Assembly: GCA_020718265.1 (NCBI GenBank)
Contig: DYSM01000214.1
Coordinates: forward strand, 1-5,250
Direction: 5' to 3'
Origin: Draconibacterium orientale
Lineage (GTDB): Bacteria > Bacteroidota > Bacteroidia > Bacteroidales > JAADGE01
Length of the DNA stretch: 5,250 nt
Part shown: in pieces, positions 1 to 5,250 of the stretch
Numbering within the stretch: the stretch's first letter is position 1
How the letters are laid out: each line of letters opens with the position of its first letter
Translations under genes and position numbers: made by a program
The notes under the pieces: generated by a model
What the model was told of the DNA's origin: nothing
The model's database searches: none
The model's input: only the letters and a program-made list of their open reading frames with translations

Positions 1-39
1 AATGTAGATTTACAATGTTTTATATTCTGTTGTCTTAAA

Positions 40-51
40 TCTGATGTCAGA
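40..51. repeat. Small inverted repeat TCTGA-TG-TCAGA upstream of the ankyrin gene
   Basis: The arms are 5 bp and perfect, separated by 2 bp, and lie 21 bp before the ATG and just upstream of the -7-like box. The location would suit an operator, but a repeat this short can arise by chance and no regulator is encoded in the window. Confidence 0.2.
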
Positions 52-60
52 AATCTCATA

Positions 61-69
61 TAATCTTTG
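61..69 (+). promoter_or_regulatory. Possible Bacteroidota -7 box overlapping the start region (TAATCTTTG)
   Basis: TAATCTTTG resembles the TAnnTTTG -7 element of the Bacteroidota primary sigma factor, either with one extra spacer base or as AATCTTTG with seven of eight matches. It ends 3 bp before ATG 73, so a transcript starting 4-7 bases downstream would begin at or within the start codon and would be essentially leaderless. No good TTG -33 element sits about 20 bp upstream; the nearest TTG (30-32) is too far. The real promoter may therefore be further upstream, possibly outside the window. Confidence 0.35.
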
Positions 70-72
70 CAC

Positions 73-135
73 ATGAACAAGTTTTTTTGCACAATAGTTC
101 TAAGTCTTGTCATAGGCGGCGGACTTTTACAGGCA
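73..135 (+). other. Signal peptide of the ankyrin/GldN-like protein
   Basis: Residues 1-21 show a lysine at position 3, a hydrophobic stretch from about residue 4 to 19 (IVLSLVIGGGLL) and a small residue before the predicted cut, LLQA|QTDS. Glutamine as the first mature residue is common in Bacteroidota. The only cysteine, at residue 6, lies before the hydrophobic core, so it cannot serve as a lipobox. Export through Sec to the periplasm is expected. The segment also fixes the start at ATG 73, because every later Met would remove it. Confidence 0.88.
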
Positions 136-3100
136 CAAACCGATTCGCTCAGTCGCGCACTCATTGAAGAAGCAAGCCGATACTGGGGAGCAAGTATGGA
201 AAACAGCATCGCGCTTCTCAAAGCCGGCGCGAAACCCAATGCTGCTGATGCCGATGGTTTGACAGCCGCGCACCACGCCGTTTTGCATAATTACAACATG
301 GATTTTTTGCAACTGCTTTATTATTACGGTGCAAAGTTCGAAGTGCGCGATAAAGCCGGCAAAACGCCGTTGGATTTTGTTTACATGCAAGATTCGAGTT
401 CTGTTTATGTGCAATTTTTTAAAAAACCGGTGCTCGACCTGCTTTTTTACTGCAATTACGGCACAACCGCAGACATCAAAAAGTATATCACAGAACATCC
501 TAAAGAAATAAATGTGCCGACCGAATGGGGCTTTACACCGCTGTATTTGGCTTGCCGACGCGAAAAAGACGGACCGGAACTCGCAAAATTTATGCTGGAA
601 AAAGGCGCAGATGTGAATCCGGATTTTTTAAATTTGATGGATATTTCCATAGATACCGAAAATAAAGAACTCGTTCAGGCATTTCTGGCGCAACGCAAAG
701 ACACCATTCCCGCCACGCCGCTGTGCTATGCCGCCGACAAGCAGAATTTTGATTTGGTCAAAATTTTAGTTGAAGCGGGCGCCGAAATAAATCCGGTGTA
801 CGAAGATTACATACCGCTCGATTGGGCGTGCGGACTCAGTTACCAAAACTGGGAAACTCGCCGTATGAAACCGGAAATTGTTGAATATTTGATAGATAAA
901 GGTGCCGATGTAAACGCAGGAAATCCACTTTGGTACGCTTCTCAAGCCTTAAATTCCGATACAATTCTTCAAATATTATTCAAAAAAGGAGCAAAAGCCG
1001 ACAAAGCCCTTGTAACCTCTGCCGAACGCAATAATCCGAGTTTATTCAAACAAGCCATAGCCGGCGGTGCAAATATCAATGCCACCGATGAAGACGGAAA
1101 ATCGGTGGCTGCAATCGTAGCCGAAGACGACCGCACGGAATTGCTCCAAATGCTTGCCGATGCCAAAGCCGATTTCAACAAGCCCGATGAAAACGGAAAT
1201 ACTCCGCTCCATTTCGCTGTAAAAAGTGGCTCGCTCAATGCTGTGGTTTTTCTGCAGGAACACGGAGCGCAAGTCGAACGAAAAAATAATTTCGGCACAA
1301 CGCCAACCATGCTTGCCGTGTGTTCAAAACATATTAAAAACTTGGAAATCACAAAATTGCTTATCGATAAGGGCGCATCGCTGAAAGCCTCGAACTTTTT
1401 TAAAACAGAAAATAAAAACTGTCCTTACTTAGGCTCTTACACCGCTGCTGCGGCATATTACGGAAATATAAACATTCTTAAATATCTTATCGAAGAAAAA
1501 AAACAAGCTGTAGATACGCAAGGTTTCGACCCGATTTCTAACACAAATTCAGGCAAAACACCTTTCCAATGTGCTATGGAAAATAAAAAAACCGAAGCCA
1601 TGACTTATCTTTTGGAAAAAGGTGCAAACCCAAACCAAACAGACGCAAACGGGAAAACTGCTCTCATTTTTTCTATGGATTATGCAGATAACACACTGTT
1701 TACCATGCTGATACAAAAAGGCGCGAATGTAAACGTAATTGACGCTTCCAAAAATTCGCCGCTGCACATTGCCGTCAAAAATCAAATTCCCCAAACCGTA
1801 GAAAAACTGCTCTCGGGCGGTGCGGCTGTAAACAGTCAGAACGCCGACGGGAACACGCCGCTCCACATTGCCGTTGCAACATATAATACTAACATCGAGA
1901 TTATCAATATGTTGAAAAAAGCCGGCGCGTCTAACGACATCAAAAATAATTTGGCACAAACACCTGTGGATGTGTTGGCATATCTGAACACATGGGAGAA
2001 CATAAAAAACAGAATCGGGCTTGCGATGGGAATTGAGCCTAACTATTTTGAAGGTAATGCCTTGGTTCGCAATAAATTAACTGTAAAAGATTGGATTCCG
2101 TTTATGGATAACATGTTCAGCGAATCAGACCCGGAGCATTTCGGAAAATATTACAAGTCGAATAACATACATTCGTTTGATTTTGAGAGCTATATGCTAC
2201 GAAAATTTAAAAACGGAACCCAAACTATTTATGCCGATTACAATCCGTATCCGATGTTTGACAGCAATCCGCCTTTACAAACGAAAACTGAAACCCTTGA
2301 ACGTCTGGGATTTAGCACGGACACTGTTTATGTTTACGATGAAGGAAGCGGCGAGCAAACCACACTTGCCGTGCAAAACGAAGGCACGCCCGACGAACTG
2401 ACAAGTATTGTAACATTCGACAATTGGAATTTCAACGAAAAAGACTTTATTTTTGAAAAAACTACAGAAGCTTACGCGCCCGTGCGACGCTATTATCCTA
2501 TGTCCGATGATTATTTTGAATTTCGCCACAAAAAAGTCGGACATATCGTTCCCGAACCCTTGAAAAACGAGCGCAAACGTGAGAAAGAACTCAAAAATGC
2601 AATTCTCGTAAAACAAGTAAAATATGAAACACCGATTGAAAAAACAACAATCGCTTTGGCTGACGAATCTGTGTATTTTGTTGAAAATGAGAATGCTGTG
2701 TTTTTAAACAGCTTTGTGGGCGATAAATTGCGCTCAATTATTTTTGATGCAGCAATTTCCGGTCGAAAACCTGTTTACGATTTCAACACCGGAGCAAGAG
2801 TCATGCCCTCCGAAATTGGCGAACGCATGGGCGAAAAACTTGTCCAAACGTATGATTTCGACCCGGAAACCGGCGATGAAATTCCGATTATGGTGAAACT
2901 GCTCATGGTTGAAAGCGAAGTTAAGTCGCTCATTTTCATCGAAGATTGGTATTTGGACACAACCGACATGCACATTTTCAAAGAAGTTATCGGCGTTGCG
3001 CCCGTGCGCACCTATTTCCGCGACGGATATGAATCGGATATGAGCATGCTTGTGCGTTCGATTCCGTTTGTACTTTATTTCAAACCTATTGAGAGTCAGG

Positions 3101-4047
3101 TATTTTCGCCAAAACCGATGCACGTGGCTTTGCCCATAAAATATCAAGAAGATTTAACAAATTTCAGTGGATTTTCGCAAGATAATTTGTGGAAAGAAAC
3201 GTCTCATTCCGATTTCGATTGGGCTAAAGCGTACCGAGAAAAAGCCTTGAAAAACGAAATTACACTCTACTACGACAAGGTCAATCGTCCGCAAGCCGCA
3301 TTCACAGCGGATTACTACGCGCCGGTTGAAAAAACTGCGCTGCAAGAACGCTTCAACGGTTCGGAAACAAAAACGGACATCAAAACTGTGGGCGTTTTCA
3401 GCCGCGAAATTTGGAATTTCGACCGCCAAACCTACGCTTTTAGCAAGGATGTGTATGCTTACACACTGTTTTCGAGCTTTACGCATCCGGAAGCAGATGC
3501 GCGACTTTTCCTCACAAACGGCTATGTTTTGAACACCGAAAAAGCAAATCCGGCAAAAATGACTTTACTTAAAACTGTTGAATACGAGCTAAATTACGAC
3601 GATTATTACAAATACTTGGACGCGCCCGAAGCAGAGTTTGAAGTTACCAACCCATTGTTTTTCAGCAATTTTAACAATCAAAATTTAAAAGATATGATTT
3701 TGGAAGATGCACGAAGCGGAAAAATACAGGCATTCCATCCGGAAACTGCCATAGCTTTGACTGTAGAGGAATTGGAACAAAACCTTGTGATGGATTCTGT
3801 TGAAATTGAGACAGTTGATGACATTACCGGCGAATTTCTTCAATATAAACAAGCAGTTTTGGCATCGGGCAGTACTATTAGCGCACTCCGATTTACAGAA
3901 GAATGGTATATTGACACGGAAACACTTAATTTTAAGAAAGTTGTAACGGAAATCGCACCAATTATCTACAACTTTTCAACAGAAGCGGAAACGGAGAAAC
4001 CCAAGAAAATCATTCCGTTCGTAATTCACACAAATTCAAGACAATAG
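73..4047 (+). CDS. Exported ankyrin-repeat protein with four C-terminal GldN/PorN-like modules
   Basis: This is a 1324-aa protein read from ATG 73. A TTG two codons upstream (67) keeps the frame open, but the ATG places a standard signal peptide exactly at the N-terminus. Residues 1-21 are a type I signal peptide (MNKFF, hydrophobic core, likely cut LLQA|QTD); there is no lipobox cysteine, so the mature protein is expected to be periplasmic. Residues about 43-640 are ankyrin repeats, usually protein-binding scaffolds. Residues about 700-1318 contain four modules sharing a G/N...W-(18)-P spacing and motifs such as EDWYLDT...GVAPV and EEWYIDT...EIAPI. These resemble GldN/PorN, a periplasmic T9SS/gliding protein that forms a ring with the lipoprotein GldK/PorK. 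A normal GldN has one such core and no ankyrin repeats, so this is a much larger, different architecture. No C-terminal T9SS sorting domain and no catalytic motif are visible. The ORF, export signal and ankyrin repeats are clear; the GldN relation is inferred by eye, and the cellular role is unknown. Confidence 0.96.
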   Translation: MNKFFCTIVLSLVIGGGLLQAQTDSLSRALIEEASRYWGASMENSIALLKAGAKPNAADADGLTAAHHAVLHNYNMDFLQLLYYYGAKFEVRDKAGKTPLDFVYMQDSSSVYVQFFKKPVLDLLFYCNYGTTADIKKYITEHPKEINVPTEWGFTPLYLACRREKDGPELAKFMLEKGADVNPDFLNLMDISIDTENKELVQAFLAQRKDTIPATPLCYAADKQNFDLVKILVEAGAEINPVYEDYIPLDWACGLSYQNWETRRMKPEIVEYLIDKGADVNAGNPLWYASQALNSDTILQILFKKGAKADKALVTSAERNNPSLFKQAIAGGANINATDEDGKSVAAIVAEDDRTELLQMLADAKADFNKPDENGNTPLHFAVKSGSLNAVVFLQEHGAQVERKNNFGTTPTMLAVCSKHIKNLEITKLLIDKGASLKASNFFKTENKNCPYLGSYTAAAAYYGNINILKYLIEEKKQAVDTQGFDPISNTNSGKTPFQCAMENKKTEAMTYLLEKGANPNQTDANGKTALIFSMDYADNTLFTMLIQKGANVNVIDASKNSPLHIAVKNQIPQTVEKLLSGGAAVNSQNADGNTPLHIAVATYNTNIEIINMLKKAGASNDIKNNLAQTPVDVLAYLNTWENIKNRIGLAMGIEPNYFEGNALVRNKLTVKDWIPFMDNMFSESDPEHFGKYYKSNNIHSFDFESYMLRKFKNGTQTIYADYNPYPMFDSNPPLQTKTETLERLGFSTDTVYVYDEGSGEQTTLAVQNEGTPDELTSIVTFDNWNFNEKDFIFEKTTEAYAPVRRYYPMSDDYFEFRHKKVGHIVPEPLKNERKREKELKNAILVKQVKYETPIEKTTIALADESVYFVENENAVFLNSFVGDKLRSIIFDAAISGRKPVYDFNTGARVMPSEIGERMGEKLVQTYDFDPETGDEIPIMVKLLMVESEVKSLIFIEDWYLDTTDMHIFKEVIGVAPVRTYFRDGYESDMSMLVRSIPFVLYFKPIESQVFSPKPMHVALPIKYQEDLTNFSGFSQDNLWKETSHSDFDWAKAYREKALKNEITLYYDKVNRPQAAFTADYYAPVEKTALQERFNGSETKTDIKTVGVFSREIWNFDRQTYAFSKDVYAYTLFSSFTHPEADARLFLTNGYVLNTEKANPAKMTLLKTVEYELNYDDYYKYLDAPEAEFEVTNPLFFSNFNNQNLKDMILEDARSGKIQAFHPETAIALTVEELEQNLVMDSVEIETVDDITGEFLQYKQAVLASGSTISALRFTEEWYIDTETLNFKKVVTEIAPIIYNFSTEAETEKPKKIIPFVIHTNSRQ
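199..1992 (+). repeat. Array of about 15-16 ankyrin repeats (protein level)
   Basis: The ankyrin helix-start motif (TPLHxA and variants) recurs at residues about 64 (LTAAHHAV), 98 (TPLDFV), 155 (TPLYLA), 215 (TPLCYA), 247 (IPLDWA), 284 (NPLWYA), 344 (SVAAIV), 377 (TPLHFA), 410 (TPTMLA), 457 (TAAAAY), 496 (TPFQCA), 529 (TALIFS), 562 (SPLHIA), 595 (TPLHIA) and 630 (TPVDVL). Many are followed by the typical LLxKGADVN-type hairpin end, for example EKGADVN, DKGADVN, GGANIN and QKGANVN. The spacing is exactly 33 residues for 344-377-410 and for 496-529-562-595, the canonical repeat length. A repeat lacking a clear TPLH motif lies around residues 310-340 (ending GGANIN). Extra residues break the rhythm around 430-456 and 475-495. 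The repeats diverge at DNA level. The array should form a solenoid that binds a partner in the periplasm; the partner cannot be told from sequence. Confidence 0.95.
2170..2517 (+). other. GldN/PorN-like module A (residues about 700-815)
   Basis: The module starts with a short helix-like segment FESYMLRKFKNG (704-715), comparable to the xxxxxxDARSGKI segment of module D. It continues through a variable middle and ends with FDNWNFNEKDFIFEK...AYAPVRRYY. Tryptophan 785 and proline 803 are 18 residues apart, the same spacing as in modules B and D. In GldN/PorN, as I remember the family, a W-Y-F-D motif leads into a hydrophobic-x-P motif at the same distance. The W-N-F version here is shared with module C, which supports an A/C pairing. 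Confidence 0.6.
2710..3087 (+). other. GldN/PorN-like module B (residues about 880-1005)
   Basis: This is one of the two best preserved modules. It has DKLRSIIFDAAISGRKPVYD (884 onward), then a segment resembling the T-x-E-E-x region of module D, then FIEDWYLDT with W959, GVAPVR with P977, and IPFVLYF near 997-1003. The spacing from G897 to W959 is 62 residues and from W959 to P977 is 18; both match module D exactly. The order SGK/R-x...EDWYxD...xAP...PFVL parallels the GldN/PorN core as I recall it. The assignment is by eye and should be tested with a profile search. Confidence 0.68.
3208..3492 (+). other. GldN/PorN-like module C, divergent (residues about 1046-1140)
   Basis: This is the weakest of the four modules. 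It has DWAKAYREKALKNEITLYYD (from about 1049), then EIWNFDRQTYAFSKDVYAYT with W1114. The expected proline, 18 residues after the tryptophan, is leucine 1132, so the AP motif is lost (AYTL instead of AYAP). The distance from the KNG/KNE motif to the tryptophan is 53 residues, against 70 in module A and 62 in B and D. The shared W-N-F core and the AYxx end link it to module A. Confidence 0.5.
3670..4026 (+). other. GldN/PorN-like module D (residues about 1200-1318)
   Basis: The module carries NLKDMILEDARSGKIQAFHP (1204 onward), LTVEELEQ, then FTEEWYIDTETLNF with W1278, EIAPII with P1296, and IPFVIH at 1314-1319, close to the C-terminus. The EDARSGKI...AF and EEWYxD...xAPI strings are the parts of this protein that most resemble GldN/PorN. 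The protein ends only five residues after the IPFVIH motif, so nothing follows it: no T9SS sorting domain and no transmembrane anchor. Confidence 0.7.
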
Positions 4048-4057
4048 CAAAACATAA

Positions 4058-4087
4058 ACCTTGCCGAAGCTCGAACTTCGGCAAGGT
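4058..4087. terminator. Bidirectional intrinsic terminator between convergent genes
   Basis: ACCTTGCCGAAG (4058-4069) pairs perfectly with CTTCGGCAAGGT (4076-4087), a 12-bp GC-rich stem with a 6-nt loop (CTCGAA). The stem begins 11 nt after the stop codon of the ankyrin gene and ends 11 nt before the stop codon of the convergent gene. On the + strand it is followed by TCTTTCAAGTTT, and on the - strand by TTTATGTTTTG. Both tails are T-rich though interrupted, so it probably terminates transcription in both directions. Confidence 0.85.
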
Positions 4088-4097
4088 CTTTCAAGTT

Positions 4098-5081
4098 TCA
4101 GTGCTTCTCAAAACTTCCGTTTAAATTGATATTCAGTAAGATATGCTGCGATAAGTCCAAAATTTGGTCGGTGTAATGAAATGCAAAATTAACTTTCAAA
4201 GAAATTTTTTCGGTATTAAAAGGTAACAAATAGGCATCGGCGCGTGCATAATTGCCCGAACGATAAAACCAGTCGCCGTACTTGATAATTTGCGGGTCGC
4301 CGTAATAGTAAAGTAAGTCTAAACCGATAAATTTCCACTTCATATCTGCCTGAGCCATAGCTCCGTAAGCAAAAATAAACGGCGCGGGACGCATACGGTT
4401 ATACGAGCCTACATAGCCAAGTTTTGCCTCAATTTTTACAGGCAAATCGAAACGTTTTCCGACATTTACAACCGTTCCGGCATTGTCCCGAATGGGGTGC
4501 GAATACGTTTTATCAAGGCTCCCGCCTTTGTGATACATGTAGATGTAATTTTCTGTAAACCAATTATTTAGCTCGAATTTTCCGGATGTTCCTGCAAGAA
4601 ATCGCTCGCTGACCGTAAGCGTTTGTCGCGCAACCCAATCGAACCACGCATACTGTTTTCCATATTGGGTTTTGACTTGAAAAAACGCGCCGTCAATCAG
4701 CGGATCGAAGTATCGCAGCGTGTCAATCATCAAAACTTGCGGGTATTCAACCGCATTTTGGCGCGGAAATGCTCCGATTTTAAAATCGAATGTGCTGTCG
4801 GAATATGCGTAATTCAAAAGCGGCAGAAGCGGCAACGCGTTTGGCTCCGAACCAAATTCATACATGTAACTGCCGCCAAAATTCAGCGTATGATTTTTTT
4901 CAAAACTTACTAAAAATGAGGGTGTTATGCGTGCTCCTGCAATTGTTCCCGGCATTGTGTAAACATTAAAAAACTCACGGTTATCCGTAATTCCGTTAAA
5001 GACGAGATTCCAACTAACGGTCGATTGAGCAAAATTGGTCAAACTCATCAAACTCAATAAAAGCAAAGAAATTAGTTTCAT
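4098..5081 (-). CDS. Exported outer-membrane beta-barrel-like protein of unknown function
   Basis: This is a 327-aa protein starting at ATG 5081. The frame stays open to a TTG at 5108, but that start would put nine charged residues (LKEKRKIFF-like) before the signal peptide, so the ATG is preferred. Residues 1-18 are a signal peptide (MKLISLLLLSLMSLTNFA|QST). The mature part is rich in aromatic and alternating polar/hydrophobic stretches, such as HTLNFGGSYMYEF, FTENYIYMYHKGG, KFIGLDLLYYYGD and ISLKVNFAFHY. This is typical of amphipathic strands in an outer-membrane barrel. The last strand, HILLNINLNGSF, ends in phenylalanine 324 followed by only EKH, like the C-terminal insertion signal of barrel proteins. 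Conserved-looking strings include FGSEPN, IGAFPR, FDWVARQT, IRDNAGTVVNVG and KYGDWFYRSGNYARADAY. It does not look like PorP/SprF, SusD or a TonB-dependent receptor. It may be a porin-like protein; the substrate is unknown. It converges on the ankyrin gene and is not in an operon with it. Confidence 0.93.
   Translation of the reverse strand: MKLISLLLLSLMSLTNFAQSTVSWNLVFNGITDNREFFNVYTMPGTIAGARITPSFLVSFEKNHTLNFGGSYMYEFGSEPNALPLLPLLNYAYSDSTFDFKIGAFPRQNAVEYPQVLMIDTLRYFDPLIDGAFFQVKTQYGKQYAWFDWVARQTLTVSERFLAGTSGKFELNNWFTENYIYMYHKGGSLDKTYSHPIRDNAGTVVNVGKRFDLPVKIEAKLGYVGSYNRMRPAPFIFAYGAMAQADMKWKFIGLDLLYYYGDPQIIKYGDWFYRSGNYARADAYLLPFNTEKISLKVNFAFHYTDQILDLSQHILLNINLNGSFEKH
5028..5081 (-). other. Signal peptide of the beta-barrel-like protein
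   Basis: Residues 1-18 comprise a lysine at position 2, a leucine-rich hydrophobic core (ISLLLLSLMSL) and a likely cut NFA|QST. The first mature residue is glutamine, as in the neighbouring gene. No lipobox cysteine is present. The protein is expected to be exported by Sec and then inserted into the outer membrane. Confidence 0.88.
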
Positions 5082-5150
5082 AAAGAATATTTTTCTTTTT
5101 TCTTTCAAAAATTAATGATTAGTTGCATAAAATTTGTTGTAAATCGGAAA

Positions 5151-5158
5151 CAAAAGTA
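5151..5158 (-). promoter_or_regulatory. Likely -7 box (TACTTTTG) of the beta-barrel gene
   Basis: Read on the minus strand, the sequence is TACTTTTG, a full match to the Bacteroidota TAnnTTTG element. It would start transcription near 5144-5147 and give a leader of about 65 nt before ATG 5081. The -33 region about 20 bp upstream is a T-run (5172-5181 read on the minus strand) without a clear TTG, so the promoter is supported by one element only. Directly before the ATG the leader is A-rich (GAAAGAAAAAAGAAAAATA) with no GGAGG-type site, as is usual in this phylum. Confidence 0.6.
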
Positions 5159-5250
5159 AGTGAAAGATAGGAATAAAAAAAAGGTATGAGAAATTTAAAG
5201 CTGAATTCAAGTCGCTAATGCAACTTTTTTACCGGCTGAATTACAAATAT

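Noticed and set aside
67..72. TTG at 67 as the start of the ankyrin protein
   Set aside because: It adds only Met-His before ATG 73, which already begins a textbook signal peptide; the TTG lies within the -7-like box.
2734..3147. Minus-strand frame of 137 codons inside the ankyrin/GldN-like gene
   Set aside because: It is antisense to the clear coding frame, rich in His, Phe, Cys and Asn in the way typical of antisense shadows, and has no recognisable domain. The same applies to the minus frames at 127-498, 1549-1959, 969-1352 and 3154-3486.
3670..4047. T9SS C-terminal sorting domain on the large protein
   Set aside because: The C-terminus is explained by module D, and no Ig-like sorting domain with the usual terminal lysine/glycine pattern is visible. 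The protein is expected to stay in the periplasm.
4623..4913. Plus-strand frame of 96 codons opposite the barrel gene
   Set aside because: It lies wholly within the coding sequence of the minus-strand barrel protein, is unusually basic, and has no domain, promoter or start signal of its own.
4098..5081. PorP/SprF-type T9SS outer-membrane protein
   Set aside because: The tempting link to the GldN-like neighbour is not supported. The N-terminal pattern of PorP/SprF (QDPQFSQY...NPAYAG-like, from memory) is absent, and the internal motifs differ.
5082..5108. TTG at 5108 as the start of the barrel protein
   Set aside because: It would add nine mostly charged residues ahead of a complete signal peptide that starts at ATG 5081; the A-rich stretch is better read as leader.
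5200..5242. Direct repeat GCTGAATT (5200-5207 and 5235-5242)
   Set aside because: Only 8 bp in AT-rich DNA, with no further copies or mobile-element context; likely chance.

Overview
The window looks like chromosomal DNA from a member of the Bacteroidota. The evidence is indirect but consistent. Both genes encode exported proteins whose signal peptides end in -A|Q, a junction common in this phylum. Neither start has a convincing Shine-Dalgarno sequence. TAnnTTTG-like -7 boxes precede both genes. The larger protein carries modules resembling GldN/PorN, a family known from the gliding-motility and type IX secretion (T9SS) machinery of this phylum. I cannot name a genus.

Layout: positions 1-72 are a short AT-rich promoter region. 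Positions 73-4047 (+) hold one very large exported protein of 1324 aa. Its N-terminal half is an array of about 15-16 ankyrin repeats. Its C-terminal half contains four tandem modules that resemble the GldN/PorN core and are arranged A-B-A'-B', as if a two-module unit had been duplicated. Positions 4058-4087 form a strong 12-bp hairpin between the two convergent genes, probably a shared bidirectional terminator. Positions 4098-5081 (-) encode a 327-aa exported protein that looks like an outer-membrane beta-barrel of unknown function. Positions 5082-5250 are its AT-rich leader and promoter region, with a full TAnnTTTG box at 5151-5158. Every other long reading frame is a shadow of these two genes.

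The genes converge, so they are separate transcription units and need not work together. Both products should act in the envelope: the ankyrin/GldN-like protein in the periplasm and the barrel in the outer membrane. The most notable point is the fusion of a long periplasmic ankyrin array, normally a protein-binding scaffold, to four copies of a module known to me from a T9SS ring component. This suggests a T9SS-associated adaptor, or an unrelated envelope scaffold reusing the GldN-type fold. The GldN similarity is recognised by eye from motif spacing and needs a profile search. There is no RNA gene, CRISPR array, insertion sequence or phage signature in the window.
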